25,594 bases of DNA, from positions 1 to 25,594 of the forward strand of contig CANHFN010000002.1 in assembly GCA_947459935.1 (NCBI GenBank), given 5' to 3'. Of the stretch, positions 8,330 to 15,431 are shown in pieces; position 1 is the first letter of the stretch; each line of letters opens with the position of its first letter. The notes beneath the pieces are model-generated. The model ran no database searches, was not told the origin of the DNA, and saw only the letters and a program-made list of their open reading frames with translations. Source of the stretch: Actinomycetota bacterium. GTDB taxonomy: Bacteria; Actinomycetota; Actinomycetes; Nanopelagicales; Nanopelagicaceae. A program made the translations under genes and the position numbers.

Positions 8330-10357
8330 TTAGCCAACTTTCTTGATTCGGCCATCTGCTGCAGGAACTTGAGTTACCTTTCCTGCGGCCATGTCTGCCT
8401 TCAGTGACTCCACAAAAACATCAAGTAGAGCGCCTTGAACCTTGGCTTTTGATGGTGAGAATACATTTACGTATCCATCTCCACCGTAGATGAGGAAGTC
8501 AAGAGTAGTAAGTGTGTACTCCTTTGAATCCTTTGCGATTGCTGTTCCATCTAGCTTTGTAACAGAAACGATTCTGCTTCCAATTGGCTTTGATGCATCG
8601 AATGAGAACTTGAATCCGGAAATCTGTGGGAAGCGACCATCTCCTGGATAGTTACCGCCAACTCCGTTTTCAAGTGCCTTCCAAAGGTTTTCACCTGTAA
8701 CAACTGTTGTTGCTACTTGGTTACCAAATGGGAACACAGTGAACGCATCACCCAGTGTTACATCTAGCGGACCAGAACCTGTGCGAACAAGTGCTGTGTT
8801 TGCTGGGATGTAGGTCTTTGCAGGGAATGTGTCGCGGATTCCACCACCATTTTGAATTGCAAAGTCGGTCTTGTACTTGGCTCGTAAAAGATCAGCCATG
8901 TAATTACCCATTGGTGTTTCACCTGAACGTTCTACCGCTGGTGATCCTCCACGTGGGAATACTCCTGATACTTGACCAATCTTGACATCAAGCTTGGCAG
9001 AAAGTTGATCCTTGTACTTCTTGACCATTGCAGCAGCTGGTGCGTCCTGAGTTGTAACAGTTGAAACAACTCCTGTGTTGATTGTTGGTGCTGCAGCCTT
9101 AAGAACGTGCTGAATTGACTGACCAACAACTTTGCCACTTCGCATACAAATTTGTGTACGTGTGTACTCAACGCCAGCATTGCGAACCTGTCCTAGAACA
9201 GTTGGAGCAACGCGTGGGCTTCCAGGGATTACAGTGGCAAAAGTCTGGTGGCTGTGACCACCATAAATAGCTGCTGCGCCCTTGATTTGTGAAGCAAGTG
9301 AGTTAAACAGACCCTTTGCTACGCCATCTGCATTTTCCAACCAGCCCTGGTGGATTACTGCAATCACGATGTCTGCACCTGCTGCTTTTGCCTCAACAAT
9401 TGCTTGATTTATACCAACTACACCTGGGTTAATGGTGATTGTCTTCTTTGCACCAGATGCATCTTTGTAGTCAAGGTTTCCAGGAAACACCTGTTCGATT
9501 GTTTCCGGGGTATTTGAGCCAACTACGCCAATCTTTACACCGCCACGTTGAATGATGGTGTAGTTCTTAGCCTGCTTAGTCCCTGATTTAAGAGCATCTA
9601 AAGCTCCCTCGTTGTAGTTTGAAACTACCCACTGGAAATCAGATGCACCAATCATTTTGTTGAGGTGATCGATGTTGCGATCATGTTCGTGATTACCAAA
9701 AACTGAAACATCAAGTTTTGCAAGGTTTAGTGCTTCAATAGTTGGAAGTTCTTCAAACTCTGTGGAGATTGGTGGAGCAGCACCAATGTTGTCTCCGGAA
9801 GAGACAGTAACTGTTGCTGCATTTGCGGTGCGATCTGCAGCCCAGTTACTAGCAAGAAGAGCGGCACCGAAAGAGCTTCCTACTTCGATTGCGCCATGAA
9901 GGTCGCTTAACTGAAGAACTTGCACAGCTTTATTGAGTGGGCTAGCAACAGTTGCAAGCTCTGCAGCTGTGTAGCTTTTCGTTGATGCAGTTGGCTTTGA
10001 GAAACCGTAAGCATTAACAGCTTGCACAACTGGTGTACCAGCTGGCTGGCCAATAACAACAGGCATTGTTACAACGCTATTGTTTTTTGCAGGAACAAAG
10101 ATTGGACATGAGCCCGCACCGGCTGAAACAACATAGCCGATAACTCCTGGATTAACATCTGCGCCAGGTGTCCATCTGACAACAACTCCTTTAGCGCCAA
10201 GATATGAGGTGACATTTGTCGGTGCGTTAGGTAGCGAATATGTGTTCGCTTGCGCAGTAGGAACTAGTAATGAAACTAGTAGCGATGTAGCAAGGGCGAG
10301 CGTGCCCGAGCTAAAGATTTTTCGTGATGAGAGGGTTTTGTTCATGGTGGAATTCAA
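8330..10357 (-). CDS. Secreted 5'-nucleotidase / 2',3'-cyclic phosphodiesterase, UshA-type
   Basis: This metallophosphoesterase would hydrolyse nucleotides outside the membrane and release phosphate and nucleoside. Residues 1-37 are a signal peptide ending AQA. Residues about 41-130 form an FN3-like all-beta domain not found in UshA itself. The catalytic domain carries SDLHG (151-155), SSGDN (186-190), GNHEHD (221-226), IHQGW (335-339) and GGHSHQ (366-371), the usual two-metal set with F replaced by H in the GNHEFD motif. The 5_nucleotid_C domain follows, with NGGGIRD (503-509), the nucleotide-stacking segment SGFKFSFD (580-587) and GGDGY (625-629). No C-terminal anchor is present. The first codon here is TTG; an in-frame ATG at 10345 is the alternative, and neither has an ideal ribosome site. 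Phosphate scavenging is the likely role, by inference. Confidence 0.92.
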   Translation of the reverse strand: MNSTMNKTLSSRKIFSSGTLALATSLLVSLLVPTAQANTYSLPNAPTNVTSYLGAKGVVVRWTPGADVNPGVIGYVVSAGAGSCPIFVPAKNNSVVTMPVVIGQPAGTPVVQAVNAYGFSKPTASTKSYTAAELATVASPLNKAVQVLQLSDLHGAIEVGSSFGAALLASNWAADRTANAATVTVSSGDNIGAAPPISTEFEELPTIEALNLAKLDVSVFGNHEHDRNIDHLNKMIGASDFQWVVSNYNEGALDALKSGTKQAKNYTIIQRGGVKIGVVGSNTPETIEQVFPGNLDYKDASGAKKTITINPGVVGINQAIVEAKAAGADIVIAVIHQGWLENADGVAKGLFNSLASQIKGAAAIYGGHSHQTFATVIPGSPRVAPTVLGQVRNAGVEYTRTQICMRSGKVVGQSIQHVLKAAAPTINTGVVSTVTTQDAPAAAMVKKYKDQLSAKLDVKIGQVSGVFPRGGSPAVERSGETPMGNYMADLLRAKYKTDFAIQNGGGIRDTFPAKTYIPANTALVRTGSGPLDVTLGDAFTVFPFGNQVATTVVTGENLWKALENGVGGNYPGDGRFPQISGFKFSFDASKPIGSRIVSVTKLDGTAIAKDSKEYTLTTLDFLIYGGDGYVNVFSPSKAKVQGALLDVFVESLKADMAAGKVTQVPAADGRIKKVG

Positions 10358-10419
10358 TCAGAGGAGTTATTCCTTCTCGGACCTATTTGGTTGCGACATG
10401 ATTACAAGAAGGTAAAGAG

Positions 10420-11685
10420 TTAGAGCCCTGCCTGTTTTAGTAGCACTTCGCGCTCCACACTCTTAACCCGAGGTTTACCCTTTGTCTCGCCTGCTGCAAC
10501 TTCGGCTTCATTGATCTTTTGCCAATCACCCTGGGAAACAACGACTTGGTGAGTGAAAAGATCCGAAACATCACCAGCACCTTTGGGGTTCTTAAGGTTT
10601 GATACCAACAACTCCATAACCGCTGCCGCATCAGATTTATTGGTGCCAATTACCCCGGATGGGCCGCGCTTTGCCCAGCCAACGACATAAAGATTCTCTT
10701 TTACGTGGCCATCGTTATTGACCACTTTGCCATTCTCGTACGGAACACCATCAATTCCTTGGGCCTGATATCCAATTGCTGTAATCACGAGTCCGCATTT
10801 AATTGTTACCTCACCGCTTGGGGTTGAATACACAACTCCCTCAACGCGATCTGTCCCAAGAATCTCTTTAGGGGTGTGCTGGAACAAGAACTCCATAGTT
10901 CGTTCATGCTCGCTTTTAAGGTTTTCGGCAATCAACAGCATCGCGTCTAAATTACTCTTCACATCCTTTTCAGGTTCATCCCCTGCTCGAACAATTGCTG
11001 CTTCAATATCGCCCTTATTCATAATTACATTTGTGTGTTCTAATTTTGGGAGTTCACGCAATTCAGGAGAAGTAAATGCTGCATGCTCTGGTCCGCGACG
11101 AGCACTGATATAGACCTTACGGATATTGCTGTTTTTGAAAGCATCAATTGCATGGTCTGCGGTATCTGTTGGATCTAACTCACTTGGCTCTAGGGCCAAC
11201 ATGCGTGCAACATCCATCGCAACATTTCCGGCGCCAATAACAACTGCTGTGTCTGCATCTAGCGGTGTATCTACTCCAACAAAATCTGGATGGGCGTTAT
11301 ACCAAGGCACAAAAACGGCTGCGGATAGGGAACCACGTAGGTTTTCACCTGGGATTCCTAAGCTCTTACCCAGAGAGGATCCTGTAGCAATAATGACAGC
11401 GTCATACTTTTCTTGAAGCTGAGCAATAGAAATATCACTTCCGATTTCAACATTGGCGAATAATCGGAAGTTTTCATTAGTTGCGATCTTTTCAAAAACC
11501 TTTGCAACTGTTTTAATCTTTGGATGATCGGGTGCAACACCGCTGCGAACCAAACCCCATGGGGTTGGTAAGCGCTCAATCATGTCGATCGCAAATGAGC
11601 GATCTTCATTTGCAAGGTTTTGAAGAGCCTGGGCAGCAAAATATCCTGCTGGCCCTGCGCCAACAATTGCAACCTTAAACTTCAA
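10420..11685 (-). CDS. fprA: FprA-type ferredoxin/flavodoxin-NADP+ reductase (adrenodoxin reductase family)
   Basis: This flavoenzyme moves electrons between NADPH and ferredoxin. The FAD dinucleotide fold is at the N-terminus (VAIVGAGPAGYFAAQAL), followed by RLPTPWGLVRSGVAPDHP, a hallmark of the adrenodoxin-reductase/FprA group. The NADP-binding segment is VVIGAGNVAMDVARML. The C-terminal GWAKRGPSGVIGTNK closes the FAD site. The frame extends upstream to a TTG at 11715, but AAAGGAG at 11694-11700 points to one of two adjacent TTG codons (11688 or 11685). I use 11685, giving 421 residues, which places the GxGxxG fold near the N-terminus as in the family. It is separated by 62 bases from the nucleotidase downstream, and no terminator lies between them. 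Confidence 0.93.
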   Translation of the reverse strand: MKFKVAIVGAGPAGYFAAQALQNLANEDRSFAIDMIERLPTPWGLVRSGVAPDHPKIKTVAKVFEKIATNENFRLFANVEIGSDISIAQLQEKYDAVIIATGSSLGKSLGIPGENLRGSLSAAVFVPWYNAHPDFVGVDTPLDADTAVVIGAGNVAMDVARMLALEPSELDPTDTADHAIDAFKNSNIRKVYISARRGPEHAAFTSPELRELPKLEHTNVIMNKGDIEAAIVRAGDEPEKDVKSNLDAMLLIAENLKSEHERTMEFLFQHTPKEILGTDRVEGVVYSTPSGEVTIKCGLVITAIGYQAQGIDGVPYENGKVVNNDGHVKENLYVVGWAKRGPSGVIGTNKSDAAAVMELLVSNLKNPKGAGDVSDLFTHQVVVSQGDWQKINEAEVAAGETKGKPRVKSVEREVLLKQAGL

Positions 11686-11752
11686 CAAAACTGCTCCTTT
11701 AGCCAACCTAAACAATAAGGTAACTCTACCGCCTCAATTAAGGTGCGGGTGT

Positions 11753-11758
11753 TATGGT
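11753..11758 (+). promoter_or_regulatory. Candidate -10 element for a leaderless lipoprotein mRNA
   Basis: TATGGT ends 6 bases before the ATG at 11765, and there is no ribosome binding site upstream of that ATG. This is the spacing expected if transcription begins at the start codon, as is common in actinobacteria. No clear -35 element is visible. Confidence 0.35.
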
Positions 11759-11764
11759 CTATTT

Positions 11765-12556
11765 ATGAAAAAACTTGCACTACTCATGGCTTCTTTGTTG
11801 CTCATAACCGGTTGCACGCAACATACAGATGTCTTGGTTTGGGAGGATGGCGTTTCGGTAACGCTTTATTTTGTCACAGATACTTCTCGTGGATTAAAAC
11901 TTGTCTCTGAAGAGCGAACTTCCTCTGATTTTTATGATTTAAATCTGCAAGTAGTTACAGATCTTGTTACCGGAAAGATTGCCCCACTAGATCCTGATTA
12001 CGCCAATCTTTGGGGTGGGACCAATACGGTGAACTCGGTAAGCATTACAGATTCGGTTGCGACTGTTGATCTTGGTGAAATCTCGCTCAACGTTGGCGCA
12101 GAAGGAGAGCAACGAGCTATTGATCAGATTGTGTGGACTCTTACAGAGTTAGTCCCTTCAGCTACATCAGTTGCCTTCACTGTTAATGGAGAAACTGTAG
12201 AATCCTTCGCAGGTCATGTTGATACAACTGTTTCATTTACCAGAACAGTAGGTTATGAAGTTCTCAACCCAATCCAGATCTCATCTATAAATGAAGGTGT
12301 CGAAGTGGCTGTGCCTCTTACTATCTCTGGGCAGGCATGCACTTTTGAAGCTAATGTAATTTGGAAGCTCACACAAAATGGTGTTGTAATAAAGGAGGGA
12401 TTCACCACAGCGACATCTGGTTGTCCAGATCGCGGAGACTGGAGTATCTCTTTTGAAGATCTCGAGCCCGGTGAGTATACGATTCAAGCACTTGAGTACT
12501 CCGCCGAAGATGGTTCATTGTTTGCTAAAGATGATAAAAACTTTACGATTAACTAA
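11765..12556 (+). CDS. GerMN-Gmad2 domain lipoprotein
   Basis: The signal peptide ends in the lipobox LITGC, with Cys17 as the lipidated residue, so the protein is anchored outside the membrane. Residues about 28-150 match a GerMN domain: VSVTLYFVTD, LNLQVVTDLVTG, SVATVDLGEI, then AIDQIVWTLTE and VAFTVNGE. Residues about 165-263 match the Gmad2 immunoglobulin-like domain: NPIQISSINEG, PLTISGQA, FEANVIWKL, and EYTIQALEYSAEDGSLF. GerMN was named for spore germination but is widespread in non-sporulating actinobacteria (LpqB, for example), where it is linked to envelope functions. It is divergent from fprA across an 80-base gap and is followed after 20 bases by a second lipoprotein gene. Confidence 0.85.
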   Translation: MKKLALLMASLLLITGCTQHTDVLVWEDGVSVTLYFVTDTSRGLKLVSEERTSSDFYDLNLQVVTDLVTGKIAPLDPDYANLWGGTNTVNSVSITDSVATVDLGEISLNVGAEGEQRAIDQIVWTLTELVPSATSVAFTVNGETVESFAGHVDTTVSFTRTVGYEVLNPIQISSINEGVEVAVPLTISGQACTFEANVIWKLTQNGVVIKEGFTTATSGCPDRGDWSISFEDLEPGEYTIQALEYSAEDGSLFAKDDKNFTIN

Positions 12557-12576
12557 TTGTTGAGAGAGAAATAACT

Positions 12577-12999
12577 ATGACAAAGTTTTTAAATGTAGCG
12601 GTTGCTCTAGTTTCATCGTTGATTCTTACTAGTTGTGGTTCATCAGTTTCTGAAAAAGATTTAGCAGCTTGTGATGGTGCCTGGGACAGTGTTTCTACCG
12701 CTCTCTCCTCTGCCCCGCGCGCTACATATAGCGACTCTGCGCCAGATCCAACTTTTGAAGAAAAAATGGATTACTTCATGGTGCTAGTAGATTCACAAAG
12801 CGAGATTAGAAGTCTTTCAAATACGCTCGACCTCGGTGAGTTACAACTTGCTCTTATGGAGTTATCTCTTGGAATCGGTGCCATGTCCCTTGAATTTCTT
12901 GATAATCCTCGAGGTAGAGGAACTCCGGGAATTACCAGATTTAACGATGCTTTTGAAGCGGTCACCGAATTGTGTGAAAGTTCAGGATGGGAGAACTAA
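12577..12999 (+). CDS. Small putative lipoprotein, unknown function
   Basis: This 140-residue protein has an N-terminal hydrophobic segment ending in the lipobox LTSC (Cys20), so it is probably lipid-anchored and extracytoplasmic. The mature part has two further cysteines (CDGAWD near the start and ELCESSGW at the end), which could form a disulphide that ties the termini together. The middle looks mainly helical, with a run rich in Leu, Met and acidic residues. I recognise no domain. It lies 20 bases downstream of the GerMN-Gmad2 lipoprotein on the same strand, with a purine-rich GAGAGAG site before its ATG, so the two are probably co-transcribed. Confidence 0.75.
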   Translation: MTKFLNVAVALVSSLILTSCGSSVSEKDLAACDGAWDSVSTALSSAPRATYSDSAPDPTFEEKMDYFMVLVDSQSEIRSLSNTLDLGELQLALMELSLGIGAMSLEFLDNPRGRGTPGITRFNDAFEAVTELCESSGWEN

Positions 13000-13025
13000 G
13001 TTCTAGTTTTGGAGTTGAGAAACCC

Positions 13026-13045
13026 TTAGATTCATCGCAATCTAA
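13026..13045. other. Small hairpin between convergent genes
   Basis: TTAGATT and AATCTAA form a perfect 7-bp inverted repeat with a 6-base loop, 26 bases after the small lipoprotein stop codon. There is no T tract on either strand, so it is at best a weak terminator or mRNA 3' stabiliser. Confidence 0.3.
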
Positions 13046-13138
13046 AGAGATATGAAGTGACCTAACTGTCGCATAAACACTCAAACATGAAAACAGACAT
13101 TAAGGATTGGGCGGTATTGAATCTGATCCTACGGCTAC

Positions 13139-13891
13139 TCAGCGACCAAATATAAATGCGATTGAGTTTCTAAATCCAAATTTTTTTGATGGTGGCTTAA
13201 GAATAAACAGGAGGCGAATAATCGGGGACCAAATACCAAAAACTCGTGCGAAAATCCGAGACCGAACTAGTGCATCTTCTTTTGTGTTATGGAAGTTTCC
13301 TGAGCTGTCAGTTGGATGGATCGCAATAACTATTGGTAAAAACATTCCATTTAGGCCAGCACGAAGCGCATCAGCTATAAAGATATATTCATCTCCTAAA
13401 TAGTTTTTTGCGCCGGCACCGAAATTCTCATCAAAACGTATTGATGCTTTCTTAATTGCAGGCACTCGAATAATCATTTCGTATGTTGCCGCTTTAGCCG
13501 AATTAGTCAATTTCAAAGAATGAGCCAGCTTTGGGTATCGCTTCCGCAAAGCGCCTGTCTCGTCAATAGCTTGAAGTAAAAGTATCGAGATATCTTTATT
13601 TGTCTCAAGAAATTCAATGGCAGTCTTTATCGACTCTTCTTTGAACTCTACATCGTCATCGCCGAAGAGTAGATATTCTGTGGTTGTATTCTCAATTACT
13701 GCATTTCTGCTTTTTGCAACGCCCTTACTATGTAGTTCTAATCTCACAATATTCTTGTTTATGTCTGGCAAATTCTCTAAATTTGGGTTTTGAACTACGA
13801 CCAAATTAGGAAATAAATCTAAATACTTGATTCCATGAAGCCGAGTTGCAAGGGTTGAATACCCAATAGTTAGTAGCTCGTTCTTACTCAC
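13139..13891 (-). CDS. Glycosyltransferase family 2 (GT-A fold)
   Basis: This cytoplasmic glycosyltransferase has the GT-A landmarks: GVAKSRN (57-63) in the nucleotide-binding half, LLFGDDDVEF with the metal-binding acidic triad (78-80), FDENFGAG (153-160), GDEYIF (166-171), and a late His-Pro at 192-193 that often completes the active site. A hydrophobic and basic C-terminus (FGIWSPIIRLLFILKPPSKKF) may contact the membrane. The length of 250 is on the short side for GT2. The GTG start overlaps the end of the upstream membrane gene by 8 bases, so translation is probably coupled. It is last in the CDP-alcohol phosphotransferase operon and probably glycosylates the lipid or polymer made there. 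The donor and acceptor are unknown. Confidence 0.88.
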   Translation of the reverse strand: MSKNELLTIGYSTLATRLHGIKYLDLFPNLVVVQNPNLENLPDINKNIVRLELHSKGVAKSRNAVIENTTTEYLLFGDDDVEFKEESIKTAIEFLETNKDISILLLQAIDETGALRKRYPKLAHSLKLTNSAKAATYEMIIRVPAIKKASIRFDENFGAGAKNYLGDEYIFIADALRAGLNGMFLPIVIAIHPTDSSGNFHNTKEDALVRSRIFARVFGIWSPIIRLLFILKPPSKKFGFRNSIAFIFGR

Positions 13892-14654
13892 TATGGGTTA
13901 GCGCCCTTGCAAATCTCATCAGGCCATTTGAAATATTGGAAAGGTTTGAATTTTGCATTCGAAGGCCAAAAAAGATGACAATCGTGTCTGATTGGCTAAT
14001 TTGTCCGTTATAACTTAGATAAATGAGAGCGCCTAAAAGGATAAGCATGATCGATCCCGAGATAAGGATTCCTGTTTCGCCAGATTTAATTCTGGTCCCA
14101 ATCCTCACTACATTCGCAACTGGGTTCTTATCTTTTTTAGCTTGGACAAAACCTCTCTGCGCTTCAATTTGACCCTTAAACAAACGCCCATATATGTGGA
14201 ATATGCAGAGAACCATCAAAATATTGAGGAGTCCAAAACCCCAGTTGAGGTAAGTAAAGAAGAGAATAATCACAAATAATTGGGTGCAAGTGCTGAGTAG
14301 GGATGTAAGTTCAAAGGCAAGTGACCATCGCCAATTATCTTTTGCGCCTTTAACTTCAGCATTTGATTCTTTGAAAGCCTTTTCGAAGACGTTCACCCGA
14401 TAGATGCGTTGCAGAAAATGACCAGCTCGGGTTGCGCCAAAGAATATGAAGAAGCCAACAATAAAGATTGCTAACTTGGTTTGACTCATTGTTCCTTCGT
14501 TAAGGATTATTCCCGTGAACAACTTTGCAACTGCTAACTCAGAAACTGAAATAAATGCTGCGATAAGAACCAAGCTAATCAAAATCAATTTATATTTTTT
14601 AGTTGTAAATAGACTATGAAAGGCAATCATTAGTTGGCGAGCGATAATCACCAT
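13884..14654 (-). CDS. ABC-exporter-like transmembrane domain protein lacking an ATPase domain
   Basis: This 256-residue integral membrane protein has about five or six hydrophobic helices, for example LILISLVLIAAFISVS, LAIFIVGFFIFFGA, LFVIILFFTYL, LLNILMVLCIF and ILISGSIMLILLGALIYLS. The layout and the ending, with VIFFGLRMQNSNLSNISNGLMRFARALTHSE, resemble the membrane half of type I ABC exporters, whose linker runs ...A-x-x-S-x-E-R-I into the ATPase. Here the protein stops exactly at that SE, and no ATPase gene is in the operon. It could pair with an ATPase encoded elsewhere, act as a non-transporting scaffold, or be a remnant. It starts 3 bases after the preceding gene's stop and overlaps the next gene. 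Confidence 0.68.
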   Translation of the reverse strand: MVIIARQLMIAFHSLFTTKKYKLILISLVLIAAFISVSELAVAKLFTGIILNEGTMSQTKLAIFIVGFFIFFGATRAGHFLQRIYRVNVFEKAFKESNAEVKGAKDNWRWSLAFELTSLLSTCTQLFVIILFFTYLNWGFGLLNILMVLCIFHIYGRLFKGQIEAQRGFVQAKKDKNPVANVVRIGTRIKSGETGILISGSIMLILLGALIYLSYNGQISQSDTIVIFFGLRMQNSNLSNISNGLMRFARALTHSE

Positions 14655-14657
14655 GGC

Positions 14658-15431
14658 TTATGCATTCCTTAACTTTGAAGATGACACGATTGCAGCAATA
14701 TGCCCAGCTGTTACAAACAATGCAATCCCGAGTGCAATTTCTAATGAAACCGCATAACTTCCGAAAACTGCCACGAAAATTGTGAATTCGATTGAATGAA
14801 ACATTCGTTGGGCTGGTAAGTAATTAAATACTTTACGGAGTGATCTTAAAATCCCTTTTCGAGGCAAGTTTACGCCTTTTTGATCTTGAATTTTGTTCAA
14901 TCCTGAGAAAGCCCTTGCAACATGCACTGCATCATTGAGACCTTTATTAAAGATAACAAGAATTGCTAGAAGTGCTCCTAGGTAGGGATATATGGAGCTA
15001 TCTACAGGTTCTTCTGGAAAGCCTGCCAGGCGCAGGCCAAAGCAAACAGGGATGAGTGACTCAGCTAAGTAGTGACCTAGTTTGTCAAGAAAAATACCCA
15101 TTGGAGATTTCGTATCTCTCCAGCGCGCAACTTCTCCATCACAGCAATCAATAAGCATTTGAAGTTGACTTAAAAAAAGAGCAAGAACAATTCCTATCCA
15201 CCCTTGAATCAAGAGCGCAGGACCGATTGATGCACCAGTAATAATCATCAACCAAGTAACACCATTTGCCGAGATTGATGTGCGTAAAAAGAGGCGAGTT
15301 AAATAAGGCGAGAGGCGACGTTGGTAAAGATCGGCAATCCAGTGTTCTGAGGTTGAGCGACCTGTAACAGATATGGGTTGTGAGATTTGGCGAATCTGCG
15401 CAATCGTAGGGCGCGCTGGTCTTTCTATCAT
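14658..15431 (-). CDS. CDP-alcohol phosphatidyltransferase family protein with altered motif
   Basis: This integral membrane transferase would move a phospho-alcohol group from a CDP-activated donor to an acceptor alcohol. The family signature is DxxDGxxAR-x8-GxxxDxxxD. Here it reads D95, D98-G99, A102-R103, G112 and D116, but the last position is His120 instead of Asp (DKLGH). The final Asp is regarded in the family as the catalytic base, so activity may be altered or His may replace it. Predicted helices surround the motif and continue to the C-terminus (FTIFVAVFGSYAV, IALGIALFVTAGHIAAIV). The start overlaps the upstream phosphotransferase gene by 4 bases, indicating tight coupling. The substrate is unknown. 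Confidence 0.85.
   Translation of the reverse strand: MIERPARPTIAQIRQISQPISVTGRSTSEHWIADLYQRRLSPYLTRLFLRTSISANGVTWLMIITGASIGPALLIQGWIGIVLALFLSQLQMLIDCCDGEVARWRDTKSPMGIFLDKLGHYLAESLIPVCFGLRLAGFPEEPVDSSIYPYLGALLAILVIFNKGLNDAVHVARAFSGLNKIQDQKGVNLPRKGILRSLRKVFNYLPAQRMFHSIEFTIFVAVFGSYAVSLEIALGIALFVTAGHIAAIVSSSKLRNA

Noticed and set aside
13087..13155. Short plus-strand ORF beginning ATGAAAACAGAC (22 codons)
   Set aside because: No ribosome site, very short, and its end overlaps the 3' end of the GT2 gene.
13107..13403. Plus-strand open frame of 98 residues
   Set aside because: Antisense to the GT2 glycosyltransferase, whose motifs are clear.
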